Below the pieces are notes generated by a model. That model was not told the DNA's origin, searched no databases, and saw only the letters and a list, made by a program, of their open reading frames with translations. From assembly GCA_014281115.1 (NCBI GenBank), contig JACONQ010000008.1:186001-250000 (forward strand): a stretch of DNA of 64,000 bases. The letters run 5' to 3'. A program made the translations under genes and the position numbers. This document shows, piece after piece, positions 20,821 to 33,214 of the stretch. The stretch comes from Laburnicola sp. R22_1 (taxonomy: Eukaryota; Ascomycota; Dothideomycetes; Pleosporales; Didymosphaeriaceae). Each line of letters begins with the position of its first letter. Position 1 is the first letter of the stretch.

Positions 20821-23800
20821 ATAACTACCAAGGACCTAGCCATTACTTAAGTAACAGTTGTACTTAGTCAATTAGAGGATTAGCATAAGTGGCTGTTTAT
20901 CCACAAGGATACAGCACAAAAGAATCAACTCTAAAAATACGTCGACCTAGACGTTGCAGCAGACTAGCTACCCCAGCTAGAGAAGCTAATTAAACCTTAG
21001 CTTAGCGACTATAACCAACAAGCTACGACGTATACTAGCCTAAACACCAAGCAGCGAGCCAATTACTATTAGGCATATAAGAGATAGGAGAAGAAGGATC
21101 TAGAGTATAAGCGTCAGCTAAAGGCGCTGGCAGACTTTAACTCTAAGATTAGTAAGACAATAGCAGCGCATCACATTTACCTAATTGAGGACAAGGATAC
21201 GCCACACTAACGCCTTACAACCCTTAAGAAACATCTCGCACTATTAGACGCAACGCAACGCCGCGATCTAATAGCGGTATATAAGGATCTCCAGACGCCG
21301 CCAAAGGGCAGGAAGGTTAAAGAATAGCTTTAAAGGTAGATTGAGGTCACCAACTAGTGCAAGGCCATTAGGCTAGCAGAGACTAAAGACACCTAAGCGC
21401 AGGAAGACTTTCTAGTCGCCTGCAAGACAATTAACCCCAAATACGGAACAGTAGGTCTACGAGACCTAATCCAGAAGGAGAAGCTTAGTAAGACAGTCTC
21501 CTTAGTAGAGAACTACGTCGCCGAGTTCTCAGCATACCTAAAGCGTACACGCCTAATTAGTACAGGCTTTAGCGCACACGCGGCAGAGCTAGAGATAGTA
21601 AAGCCAGCAACACCATAAGATAATAAACCTACATAGAGCGGTGTATGCCTCTATGGCAAAAGACACTCATGGTCGAGATGCTGGGTAATAAACCTAGATG
21701 CGCCTTACAGACCCTGAGGATTTGACAACAAGGAGGGTAGTAAGAAAGTGGCAGCGGCCTTTGCCAAGGATCTAAGCTTAAAAGCGAGGGTAGAGAAAGC
21801 TATATAGGACTAGAAGGCAACTTAGTTAAACTCTGAGCCTGCAGTCACTATTAATAATGGCAAGCCTCCTTCTAATTCATCGACCTACACCGCACAATAT
21901 ATGGTATCCAATGCCGTTATAGTTAACAAGCGCGACGAGCGCGATGAGGATCTAATACTTAACAATAGTGTCAAACCTACTAAGGAGTTGGTGGCTCTAT
22001 CGACGCTTAATAATGTCAGCAGCTATGACTTATTAAGCAACCGATTCATACTTAATCCTGGTTTGAACACTCACATTGTCAACACTAAGTTCTGGCCTAG
22101 ATAGACAAGAGAGTATAAGGCCAGTACTAACAATTTTGTAGGAGCAGGAATAGGCTGTATTAAGATAACTGCATAGGGCAGCATAAAGCTAACTATAAAA
22201 ACACCAAGAGGACTATCACCTATTGTCCTAACACACGTTACCTTAGTTAAAGGCTTCTTAACAAGCCTTATGGGCTTAGCACGCTGTTGCTTAAGTCAGA
22301 TCCACTTTAACTTAGGATAAGATTTGCTGTATAAAGTTAGCAAGAAAACTGTCATTACTTAACTAGAGTATGATAATGGTCACTGGCTAGTTAACGCTAA
22401 TGCCAGCCGCCGCCTAGATATACGCCTATTATTATCCTTTAGCACTACCTACTAACCTTTAAAGGACCCTTGACGCGATCTTATAGTTGACTATAGGACA
22501 GCTCATAGCACCTGGGGCCATCTAGGCAAGAAGGCAATTAAGAAGCTAGCTAACTATGTGGAAGGCTTGCGAGTAGAAGGCAAAGATAGCGACTTCTATA
22601 GCATATATGTTGAATCGAAACTCATAAAGCAAGTCTCTAGAAGATAGTAGGAGGACTTTGCACCTAGGAAATTCTACCGCGTTGCTATAGACTTTATCTA
22701 GCTTTTGCCATAAGACACAGACGCTTGTCTTAATAGTGACCGAGTTGCAGGTCACATAGTGGACTAGTATAGCAAGTGGCATAAAGTTGACTGCTTTTCA
22801 CAGCGTACAAAGGCATTCCTAAGCCGCTGGCTTATCCAAAAGGTTTGCAAGATACAGCGTATCTTTAACAGCGACGTCACCGCAATCAAGACTAATAACA
22901 ACTAAGGATACAGAGTTGCACCAAATGTATTAGAGGAACTCTGCGCTAAGCTAGAAATCTAATATAAGCTATGGGCAGACTACGCAGACAAGCAAAACAG
23001 CCTTATAGAGCAAGTAGGCAAGATCATTGTTATTTAAGCTCGAGCCATAAGGCTTGAAGGAAACCTGCCAAAATCATTATCAAACAAGCTGTTTAGAACA
23101 GCAGCATACATACTAAATCGTACACTAACCAAAGCACTAGATTAGAAGACTCCATATGAGATTATATGGGAATTAAAGCCGAAGGTAAACTACCTACGCC
23201 CTATAGGCTGTCGAGCGTATGTCCGAAATCCGTCTATTAAGAGAGGCGACAAGCTGGAGTCCAGAGCTCTTATAGGACATCTTGTAGGCTATAATTTGAC
23301 AAATATTTTTAGAATCTGGCTGCTAACAAAGAACAGAGTAATTCGAGCTAGAGACGTTATTTTCGAACTAACGCGATTTTACAAAGGACTAGAAGGCTAC
23401 GCAGCAGAGTTAGTTATTAAAGAGGTTATAGAGCTGCTTGCCTTTCTAAAAGAAGCTAAATCTAACAATATTGCTATTAAAGAGCTTATGACGCTTAGGC
23501 AGACGCGTAACAAGACGCGCAACAAGACGCGCAACATACCTGCAGCTGCAGCTCGCGCAAGCTAGCAGTATGTAGGGGGTAAGAGCAGAGTTGAGGAAAT
23601 TAATAGAGTTAACAAGGACGTAGAGGATCTATTTCTAGGGGGTGGGCTACTTACGCCTACATTACCTACGCCTTACGTGAGCCGGCAACGGAATAACAAT
23701 ACTCCAGCCGAAGTTCTCCTAATAGAACGAGATCTAGAGCTCTCTGCAACCCAAATCCCTAACTATCTACCTAATTAACACACAAACAATGCGCTAAGAC

Positions 23801-25590
23801 GTAGAAATCTCGAAATTAACGAGTCAAATATACTCACAACCTCACGCTAATGGCAGCAGCGCACTAACAACCTCACTAGTGCAACCAGATACCAGACACA
23901 CGCGATTTCCTATAGAATACGCATTAATAACTACCTACACGCGTTTATAACAGCGCTGAAGCCGCAGCCTATCTTTAGGATCTATTAGTTATAGGTTTCG
24001 CCACCGCTAAGGACCTGGAGAGACCTAGAGACTCACCCGCATAGTGCTGAGTTTTAACAAGTAGGTTAAGAAGAATACCGCAATATATAGAATAAAGGAT
24101 GCTTTGCTAGGACTATAAAGACAGCAGCAAATATTAATGCTAAGATCTTACCACTTATGTGGGTGTTTACCTACAAATTTAATAAGGACAGCTTCCTCTC
24201 ACAATTCAAGGCACGATTGGTAATTAGAGGTAATCTCCAGCAGCCGTATGGAGACACCTACGCCGCCACACTCGCAGCACGCACCTTTAGAGCAATCACC
24301 GCTATTGCCAATCACTTTGGGCTAGAGCTAATTTAATACGATGTACCAACAGCTTTTCTCAACGCCCTACTCAACCGTCTACTCTACGCGCAGACGCCAG
24401 ACAGATTTTAAAAAGATAGAGAACTACTCCAGATACTCCACGCTCTCTATGGATTAAAGGAGTCACCGCTACTATGGTATAAGGAGCTCCGCAGGACGCT
24501 ACAGTCACTAGGGATAAAGCCTGTGCCAGGCTTTCTATGTGTGTACACGAACAAGTGGCTCATACTATTTGTCTACGTTGACGATATCGTCATGGCCTTT
24601 CACCCACACAATACCAAGCTCCACTAGCAGTTCGAGCAGAAGCTTAGCGAGTACTATTAACTAAAGCGACTTGGTTCACTTAAGTGGTTTTTAGGCATAC
24701 GCGTTATCCGAGACATCGCCGCCCGCAAACTCTGGCTGCTCTAGGATGCCTACATCGACAAAGTAGCCGCAAAGTATGGCATAACGTCTACCAGCCGCCG
24801 TACAGAAGTACCTATGATGGTCAACTACCTTGAACCATCTATAGAGGAACCCAACGCAGCTCGTACGAAGCTCTACCAGGAGCTCGTCGGCCATCTCGCG
24901 TTCCTAACGCAGTTCACTCGACCAGATCTAGCACGCGCGTATGTAATACACGCTTCACATCTTACAAACCCCAGACAAGCTCACGTAGACTCTATACGCA
25001 AAGTATGGCGTCACGTCCTAGAGACAAAGTACTACGCACTTGAAGCTTGCACAGCTAAGCAAGAGATTTAAGAGTTTATAACTACAGAAGAAGATTATCA
25101 CGATCCTATCTTCTTTGGAGCATCTAATGCTGCTTTCGCAGACGACCTAGAGACTCGCCGCAGCTCTTAAGGATATATTTTCCAGTTGTTTGGGATGACT
25201 GTTAACTGGAAGTCTACCCTGCAGCGTACAGTCACTAAATCAACTACTAAGGCAGAGCTACTCGCGCTCTCCCTCACAGGCTCAGCAATGGAGGAGTGGC
25301 TACGCCTTTTTAATGGCCTCTCACTAACGCTTCACACTACTCCGACTATCTTATATAACAACTAGCAGACTATTAGGATTGTTATAAAAGAACAAGACAA
25401 ACTAGCAACCAAGCTCAAGCATGTTAATATACACTAGAGCTAGATCCACCAGAAAGTAGAGCAAGGACAACTCTACGTACAATGGCAATCTACTAATAGG
25501 ATGCCTGCTAACAGCATAACCAAGGTGCTACTACGTCAGAAGCATACTAAGTTTGTGAGGCAGCTACACCTTACAAATCTATACTCTTGA
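20821..25590 (+). pseudogene. gag-pol: Copia-c gag-pol, one 1,590-codon frame with stops
   Basis: The frame runs without net shift from the presumed start (ATG now ATA, 20821-20823) to TGA at 25588-25590. Gag is rich in charged helices. A damaged zinc knuckle reads CLYGKRHSWSRC (about 21640-21675; the second Cys is now Tyr). The protease site reads ILNPGLNTHIVN (about 22043-22078; Asp now Asn). Integrase spans about 22500-23350, with a motif VGYNLTNIFRIWLLTKNRVI at its end. A small repeat RNKTRNKTRN lies at about 23507-23540. RT has YVDD intact at 24574-24585, and RNase H includes FGASNAAFADDLETR (about 25115) and SITKVLL near the end. Stops are mostly TAG/TAA. Confidence 0.9.
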
Positions 25591-25660
25591 CTTCAAGGCA
25601 CAGTAGATATGTAGGAGAGATCATCCTTACGTTATTAACTAACTACAGGATAAGGGGGTG

Positions 25661-25823
25661 TGTAACAGTATTTGGACTGTTTATTGTTACCTATGCTAGC
25701 TCATTACTGCCTACACTTATTTACTGCTGCCTATCCTACCTAGCAGTATATATCTTAGCTACTACACACATACAATTAAATTAGTGTTTTCCCGACTTTC
25801 GCTTTGCAGCAACAACCGCTACA
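25661..25823 (+). repeat. 3' LTR of Copia-c (163 bp)
   Basis: TGTAACAGTATTTGGACTG ... AACCGCTACA, directly after the purine tract and followed by the TAACT duplication. Better preserved than the 5' copy. Confidence 0.95.
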
Positions 25824-26184
25824 TAACTAGTTATTAGCTATTGCACTTCTTCTTAAAATAGAAATTAAGTCTTATAGGGTCTCTAAGGAGATATTGTATA
25901 TAACTAAGCGAAAACAACTAGAAGCTGTGCACTATAGTCTATATCTTAAGGCCGCTAAGCAAAGGCTTAAATTAGACTTAGTTAATTTATTAGTAGCTTA
26001 TGGAGCCCTCGCAGTGGCGTACTCTAAGTCTTAACGCTTAGCTAAAAATAAACGCCTTGCTAGTAAAACCGCTGTATAGGGGCACAATATTAATTATTAG
26101 GCTCTATTATAGACGCATGACACACTAATACAGGACGATTTATCTAACTTAACAACAATTAGATAGTAACTTAATATAGTATAA

Positions 26185-26970
26185 TAAATACAACATCCCC
26201 ATTAACTACTAAACGACTAATTCCTAATTTGGTTAGTTGCTTTTTAAGCTGTTCTTTAATTCTTTGTTTTCCTTGTTGTTTTCTTTGTAAGAAAATGCCC
26301 TTAATTTGTGTTTTCCTTTAGCTATCTTGCTAAGAGGCTTAGCCAGCAGTGTGAGCGCAAACGCGCTTAGTTATTTATTTATAAGTTATTAGTTAGTGCG
26401 CACTATGCCTATGCACATATTAGTAACGAGGCTGTATTACTTAGTAACAAGGCCGTATCACAAATGTCCTTAATTTATCTAATAATGCGAATAAGATATG
26501 CTTCTACTCCTAAGCTCCGTGACACTTCTATAATTATTCTATCCAAAATAATTAACAACACTAGCTTACCTAAGCTGAGTGCTCGCCTTTAGTTCCTTCC
26601 TAAGCACTTTAATTTGTTCTCTTAAGTCATTATACTCTGCCTTACGTGCTTTAGTAACGCGTTTATTTCTTAAATTCTTTGCCCCCTTGTATCCGCCCTA
26701 TCCCGTCCCTGCTAAAGCCAATGCTTTATTCGCTATAGACGCTGCTCGCTCGCTTCGCGTTCTAATTTGTAATGGCGATTATCGCGCACTCGCCAAAGTT
26801 AATGGCCAAGGTTACTAAATATACGTTAGAGATAACTATAAAAGCATCCTCTTGCGGCGAATGCCGGTATGTGCCTTAAAGGCCTCTTAGTTTTTTTTCG
26901 CTACACTTATTATTCGCTTATCTACTGCCTTCTTGCCTCCTCGTAGTTAGAGCTCACTTGCTAGCTCCTA
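26185..26970. other. Pre-insertion DNA with a possible minus-strand coding relic
   Basis: 26185-26560 is AT-rich with nothing recognised. Between about 26960 and 26560 the minus strand has coding-like runs with few stops, including NLRNKRVTKARKAEYNDLRE (about 26670-26610), a basic helical segment. No family is recognised. The block ends at the target duplication TCCTA of Copia-a2. Confidence 0.3.
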
Positions 26971-27122
26971 TGTTAGTGTGGAGTACAATATCACATAATA
27001 CCACCAACCTAATGTAGACTAGTTGCTAATTACGATTCTGCTACTTAAGCAGTTTCTCTGTTCAGCTTATTACAATCAACTTAGTCTCTTATTCCTAATT
27101 GCTACCCTACTTATCCCTTACA
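26971..27122 (+). repeat. 5' LTR of Copia-a2 (152 bp)
   Basis: TGTTAGTGTGGAGTACAATA ... TTATCCCTTACA; the left border is fixed by TCCTA. Confidence 0.96.
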
Positions 27123-27133
27123 GTTATAAGCCC
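27123..27133 (+). other. Primer-binding site of Copia-a2, RIP-altered
   Basis: GTTATAAGCCC follows the 5' LTR. The Copia-a1 copy reads GTTATGAGCC, so one G has become A in TpG context. Complementary to initiator tRNA-Met except for that base. Confidence 0.75.
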
Positions 27134-27231
27134 GGCCTACGCTTAATTCAACTATAGTTCACACTCTACCTACTTACTACACACGCGCTTTCCATAATAG
27201 AGATTAACTCGACAAGCTCTAGTTTGCCACA

Positions 27232-30200
27232 ATAAGCAATAAAAAGAACAAGCTAATTGTTAAGGAGACAATTATCCTTAACAAGCCAAGCAATTAGTTA
27301 AAGTGGATCTTTCTGCAAAAGAGGACCGCTAAGGCATACAAGATCTAGGACTATTATAACCTAGATTTAACAGTAGATACTGTTAAGAAAATCTATAATA
27401 AGAAACCTAAGAAGCGACTACTACGCTTATTTAAAAAGGATAACACACCTAACAAAGCTTTAAGTATTGTCTAGGGCGATAATAATATTAAACTAGACAA
27501 ACTTACGAAATCTAAACAAGAGGACTACACCTTCTAGCATAGGTTCTACGCAACAAAGCTGGCAGCCTAGCAGAAGAAGGAGAACGCTCTTAACAACCTG
27601 GCACGGGAGATTGCAAGAACAATCGCTAGCAGGCATATCCCAGTTATTAAGGATGCTAAAACTCCCTACAAACAACTTATACAACTTAAGAAGATATTCT
27701 ATATATTAGTAGCAGAACGCAAGTATGAGTTGCTCGAGTAGTACAACAAGATTAAGAAGGTTCCACAACGACAGAAGATGGATGCTTAGTATGAGAGCTA
27801 CATTACTATCCTTCGCGACATAATCAAACTAAAACTACCTAAAGTCCAGGATTATCGAGCACAGCAGGACTTTCTTCAAGCAATTAGGGGAATTAATAAG
27901 TCCTTTGTTACGCACGAAATTCAGGAGATCACGCAAGCTAAGATAAACAGAACCCTATATATAGATTCTATTGCACTAGTAAAGAACTATTAACAGTTCC
28001 AACGCACCTTAAACCCTATAGCGTTAGCACTTAAAACATACGCCGTTTTAGGACGCCCTAGTCTAAACACTAACAGCAACACCCAGAAACGTACAGTCAC
28101 GTACATCTGCGGGAAACAGCACTTGTTTAAATAGTGCTCCTATATGGTGCCTTCTCTTCGACCTGCTAGATAGAGGCCCAACCCAGTTGTCTTAGCCAAG
28201 TTTAACAGAGTTAGGAAACTAGGCAAAGGCAACCCTTTAAACGCAGCTCTATTTAGAGCTAAGAAGAAAGCTAGTAAAAAGGCAGCTGCTGCCAACAAGA
28301 ATAATTTCTTAATAGACACTAGTCACCCTCTATTAAATACTCAAAACTTAACAGGAGCAGTTATGCACTAGCAAGGCAGCCAGAACGCAGCTTAGGTTAT
28401 TACTCCACTTAGGACAGCTGCTGTTTAACAGCCTCCACCACTATTAATTAACAAGTAGATACTAGATTCTGGCTCCAATCTACATATCACAAACTATTAG
28501 CCAAAGACTTAGGAGAAGATCCGAGATAGACACCCAAATAATATCCTACTAGCCAGCACGCAAGCCCTACAAATACATAAGTAGGGAAATGTTAAGCTGT
28601 TTGTTAATACTCTAACTAGCGAACATTAAGTAACTATAACATAGGTAGCACTTATTCCCACGTTCTTTACATTAGTAGTGTCACTCTCACACTATTAATT
28701 AGTTGGTATTAAGTTCGACTTAGGACGTAGCTGTCTCTATCTAAGGAGCGCTTTAATGGACATATTCTGCACACTTAATAAGTAGGGTGGCTATTAGGTT
28801 ATAGACTCTAATAAGGCAACACGTCCGAACGCATTAGAGTTGTACACATTCGCAATTCAGTTAAAGTTAGCTAAGCTAAGCTGTATAGAGCGCAAGCCTC
28901 TACAAGTCACCCCTATAGAAGCTTATTAGATGCTAGCTTATGTAGGACAACGCGCGGTTAAACACCTAGAGCAGGCAGTAAATAGTATTAGGCTTATCAC
29001 TAGCCCCTAAGCCCCACAATAGAGAGAATATAAAAAGTGCATTAACTCTAAGCTTTCTAAGATTATTAGTCGACGCCCTCAACGCAAGCCTACAACACGC
29101 CCCTTTGAACGTATTAGCATTAACCTTATACAACTTAGGAAGATAGGTAAAGCTTACTATAATAGAGACAAGTGGCTCTTACACGCTATATGTCAACATA
29201 GCAGATACTATTTAGGAAAGACTCTTTATAATAAGAAGAAGAAGACTCTAACGCGCTCAGTTTAATAAATACTAGCACTTATACAGACCCAGTTTAACGC
29301 GATTGTTGTATATATTCGCTATAACAACAAAAAGGGTTATACTAATCTCTAGAAGGTCTTTTAAGACCTAGGTATCACAGCTAAGCGACGTGCTGTTAGT
29401 GCAGAAGAGATAACTAGCCTGCCCAAGAAGGCTAGTAACCTTATTATCACTGCGGCAAGAGCTTTGCGGATTAAAGCAAATTTGCCTAAGGAACTGGCTA
29501 ACAAGTTATACCTAATGGCTATTTACATCCTTAATTAATTGCTAATAGAGGTTCTTGACTAGAAGACGCCCTACAAATATATACGCAAGGTAAAGCCGTC
29601 TCTTGCACACATAGACGTTATCAGTGCTAAAGCCCTATTCCATAATACTAAGGTGGCCAAAGGTAACAAGCTCGAGTCAAGGTCGATTACTAAATGGCTA
29701 GTTGGATACGAAGGAACGAATATCTTCTGTGTATGGGTTCCTGGGGCTGACAGTGTTGTTCGAACACGTGATGTTGTCTTCGTACGAGACCAACGCTACT
29801 CAGCTCTATAACTTAAGCCTATAACGGAGGAGATACGACGCGTAGTCAGAGTCCTTAATATCAATTCATTGGACAAGGAGGAAGATCCTATTATTGAGCA
29901 GATCCATCGTAATATAACACATCGTCAACATACAGTTAAGGATAATGTTAAGGATTAAGAAGAAGAGGCTACTAGGCTAGATAATGCCAAAGAGCAGATT
30001 CAACAGGAGGCCTATAAAGGATTACTCACACCCCAAGAGACACTAGTACCTAGCACTTATAATTGTTCTTAACTAAAAGGCTAAAGAGAGATTGCTTCTA
30101 GAGATACTGCGCCAAACCGCTATTAGAATAACGCTCTAAGACAGACAAACCCTAATATTACTGCAGACAATATTGTTCTAAGGTCCTATTATTGGGGAGG

Positions 30201-31935
30201 TAGTAGAGGAGACGATACGCCTAGGGACTATTTTAGTACGCACGCTTCTCTATACTAGCAAACATTTGCTATGGCAATCGTGCAACTGCCCCCAAATAAA
30301 GAGTTAAAGGTTTACCGTGATTAATTGCCGCCGCCACTAAAGAACTAGGCTAATGTCAAATCCCGCCCTAATGCTGATAAGTGGTTCGCTACTACAGATA
30401 AGGAGATTAAGAAGCAGCTTCACAAAGGTGTATTTAAGAAGGTGAAAAATAACGTAAAGGAGCACCTAGATGCTAAGACCCTGCCGCTAATATGGGTTTT
30501 CACGTACAAGTTCGATGCTAATAGCTACTTGACTAGCTACAAAGCTCGACTAGTCGTAAGAGGAGATTTGCAGACGACTTAGGATGATACCTACGCAGCC
30601 ACCCTCGCAGCTCGAACGCTCCGCTTCCTTATCGCTATTATGTGCGCCTTTAGACTCCTTGCCTACTAGTACGACGTTAAGAATGCTTTCCTCAACGCGT
30701 ACCTAGCCCAACTCTGTTACGTCTAGACTCCAGATGGGTTCCAAGACAGACTAGGCAATATAATGCAACTACGCCAAGCACTGTATGGGCTTAAGGATGC
30801 CCCAGCGCTATAGCACAAACACCTAAAGAAGACCCTTATTAATATAGGCTTTACTTAAGTTAAGGGTATCCCTTGCCTATTTACTAATGGCAAGCTAATA
30901 CTATTCTATTACGTAGATAATATCGTCGTCCTTTTCCACAAAGGCGATCAACAATATCATTAATAGTTTTAACGCGAGTTCACAAAACAATACAAGACAC
31001 GAAGCTTAGAAGAACTACGCTAGTTCCTAGGGATACGCATTATTAGAGACTATGTAAAAGGCAAGGTCTGAATAATCCAAGACTCCTACATCGCAAAAGT
31101 CTACCACAACCACAATCTCCTTTAGGGCAGCTAACACCCTAAGGTCCCTCTGCGCGAGTCTTATCTCCCCCTAAGTACAGATAAACCTAACGCAGAGCGC
31201 ACCCGCCTATATCAGATCCTAGTTAGATGCCTTGGCTTTATCTTATATTTCACCCAGCCTAACGTGGCAAAAGCGCACTCAATACTTGCCCACTATCTAA
31301 ATAATCTAAGCCAAAAGCATCTTGCTGCTATTAAGTCTGTGTGGCAATACTTATACAACTTTCGATTCTGGGCAATTAGAGCAACAACAACAGCACGCTC
31401 TAAGAACGCCAACTACATTAGTCAAATTAACAATAAGGAAGCTAAGGAGTTATTATTCTTTAGTGCCTCTAATGCCGTGTTTGCTAACAATCCTAATACT
31501 GCTCAAAGCTTATTTGCCTATGTGTTTAAGCTCTACAGTATAGTTATTAATTAGAAGGCAAAAATCATAAGATCTGTTACCAAATCAACTACTAAGGCCG
31601 AACTGTTTGCCCTGTCAACTGCTAGCACTAAGTTATCCTAGTAGATAAACACCTTTAAAGCTATTAGGTTTAATCTAGAGGTTCGACCTACGTTGTACTG
31701 TAATAACCAGCAAACAGTCTCTATTGCTAACAAGGACAAAGAAAAGCTTAACACAAAGCTTAGACATATTAAAATACATTAGATGTGGATCCGCGAGCAA
31801 GTTAAAGCTAGGAATATTAACGTTACCTGGATAGGAACTGCTAATATGCCCGCTAATAGATTAACAAAGTCTCTCTCTAATAGTAGCAAGCATAAGCGAT
31901 TCTTGCAGCAATTAGGAATGACCAATATCTACTAA
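27232..31935 (+). pseudogene. gag-pol: Copia-a2 gag-pol, 1,568-codon frame with stops
   Basis: The frame runs in one register from the presumed start (ATA for ATG, 27232-27234) to TAA at 31933-31935. Gag ends with a knuckle in which the first Cys is now Tyr (YICGKQHLFKxC, about 28102-28135). Protease LDSGSN lies at about 28462-28480. GAG-pre-integrase and integrase span about 28950-29820, ending WLVGYEGTNIFCVWVPGADS and TRDVVFVRDQR. RT starts near 30490 (WVFTYKFDANSYL) with YVDN for YVDD at 30910-30921. RNase H spans about 31440-31850, ending NMPANRLTKSLS. Stops are TAG/TAA at glutamine-type positions. All enzymatic functions are lost. Confidence 0.92.
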
Positions 31936-32082
31936 TAAGTTATTAGTTTAGAGGATAAGTTTGTTATATCTATTGTTACCTAATAGAGTTCTTCCTAGGG
32001 AGGTGCCCTAGAGGCCCTCTATTCACTTATTTTACTTTATTATACTTTACAGCACTTTGCTACCTTTGTGCTATAGGAGGTG

Positions 32083-32234
32083 TGTTAGTGTAAAGTACGA
32101 TATCACATAATACCACCAACCTAATATAGACTAGTTACTAATCACGATTCTGCTACTTAAGCAGTTTCTCTGTTCAGCTTGTTACAATCAACTCAGTCTC
32201 TCATTCCTAATTACTACCCTACTTATCCCTTACA
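32083..32234 (+). repeat. 3' LTR of Copia-a2 (152 bp)
   Basis: TGTTAGTGTAAAGTACGATA ... TTATCCCTTACA, followed by the TCCTA duplication. Confidence 0.95.
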
Positions 32235-32344
32235 TCCTATCTTAGTTTAGAATCTACTTTTATTAGATGCTAATCCTAGTATATTAACACGTAAACCGAA
32301 TTACACCTTATGCTATTATACTTTGTCTTTTCTATAAGATAATA
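32235..32344. other. Spacer between Copia-a2 and Copia-a3
   Basis: 110 bp of AT-rich DNA that existed before both insertions. No feature is recognised beyond the TCCTA duplication at its left end. Confidence 0.5.
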
Positions 32345-32496
32345 TGTTAGTGTGGAGTACGATATTACATAATACTACCAACCTAATATAGACTAGTTGC
32401 TAATCACGATTCTGCTACTTAAGTAGTTTCTCTATTCAGCTTGTTACAATCAACTCAGTCTCTCATTCCTAATTGCTACCCTACTTATCCCTTATA
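32345..32496 (+). repeat. 5' LTR of Copia-a3 (152 bp)
   Basis: TGTTAGTGTGGAGTACGATA ... TTATCCCTTATA (final ACA changed to ATA), followed directly by a primer-binding site GTTATAAGCC (32497-32506) and the leader typical of the family. Confidence 0.94.
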
Positions 32497-32902
32497 GTTA
32501 TAAGCCTAGCCTACGCTTAATTTAACTGCAGTTCACACTCTACCTACTTACTACACACGCGCTTTTTACAACGGAGATTAACCACCTTCACCAACTTTTG
32601 GAATTTTGAGAAAGTGGTAAAATTGCTAAATCTTTATCTCGTTTATCTTAGTTTCATCTGAAATCCGACTCCTAGCCATCCCCAGGCACCGCACGCGTGC
32701 GGTGGGTTGATAATAGCGATGGAGACGCCTCAGAGGCCCCCTCCAGGGGCCTCTACAGTAACTCGCCCCCCAGACCCTGAGTCTGCGCGGCAGACTAACA
32801 TCCAGCACCCCTCCAGGAAGCGCCAACAGACCGATGTCCGCCCTCCTAGACGCCTTTCCTTTAGTGGAGGCGTGCCTATCCACCTAGAAGCTGCTATAGA
32901 TA

Positions 32903-32947
32903 CCGTGTTTCATCACCCGACGATCGGCCCCACCTGACGATCGATTT
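32903..32947 (+). repeat. Left terminal inverted repeat of Fot1 element
   Basis: 45 bp starting CCGTGTTTCATCACCCGACG. Paired GACGATCG sub-repeats are candidate transposase-binding sites. Confidence 0.93.
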
Positions 32948-33214
32948 GGCAGGGTCCGTGCGTACAACTTTTGAAGCTGTACAACGCAATACAAATTGTA
33001 TACAGGCCAGATTTTTTGGTGGAGAGCTTTTGAGAGGCATAGGAGACGATCGCGATACTTTATTAGGTGCGATAACGCTCAGGGAGCCGTAAAGAGCGAC
33101 CCCGGCGTGTACGCGCTGGCGTAGGCGCCACATCTACAACAGATGAAAAGTTGTACTCTACATCCTCCTCATCAATTAAAGGAGGCGTAATAACCTTCTC
33201 CTTGCCCTTGCGCG

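Larger units (their letters stand above)
20573..25823 (+). mobile_element. Copia-c: full-length Ty1-copia retrotransposon
   Basis: 5,251 bp with two 163-bp LTRs and the exact target duplication TAACT at 20568-20572 and 25824-25828. The primer-binding site GTTATGAGCC (20736-20745) and the purine tract GGATAAGGGGGTG (25648-25660) are in place. It is the only member of its family here and one of the less decayed copies in its RT region. Confidence 0.95.
13405..26184 (+). pseudogene. Old unidentified reading frame split by three insertions
   Basis: Four pieces of plus-strand DNA (about 13405-13519, 19165-19217, 20516-20572, 25829-26184) join into one reading frame when Copia-b, the solo LTR with its contents, and Copia-c are each subtracted with one copy of their 5-bp target duplication. 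The register is kept across all three junctions, and the stops are nearly all TAG or TAA at glutamine-compatible positions. Piece content: NLGNTAIIKLMLSTT; LEGSKANLLSLLIGGLE; LLLAYNN; and ALLLKIEIKSYRVSKEILYI followed by a basic helical stretch. The final stop is TAA at 26182-26184. The family is not recognised. It could be a host gene or part of an older transposon. Confidence 0.5.
26971..32234 (+). mobile_element. Copia-a2: full-length Ty1-copia retrotransposon
   Basis: 5,264 bp on the plus strand with two 152-bp LTRs and the exact target duplication TCCTA at 26966-26970 and 32235-32239. It has a primer-binding site next to the 5' LTR and the purine tract CTATAGGAGGTG (32071-32082) next to the 3' LTR. 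This is the best reference copy for the Copia-a family because its gag-pol register is unbroken. Confidence 0.96.

Noticed and set aside
23500..23545. CRISPR-like or functional tandem repeat
   Set aside because: It is a 12-bp unit repeated about three times inside Copia-c pol (RNKT repeats), in frame; no spacers.
32626..33133. Open frames on both strands around 32626-33133
   Set aside because: The plus-strand one is the start of LINE ORF1; the others are overlapping shadows that cross the Fot1 terminal repeat.
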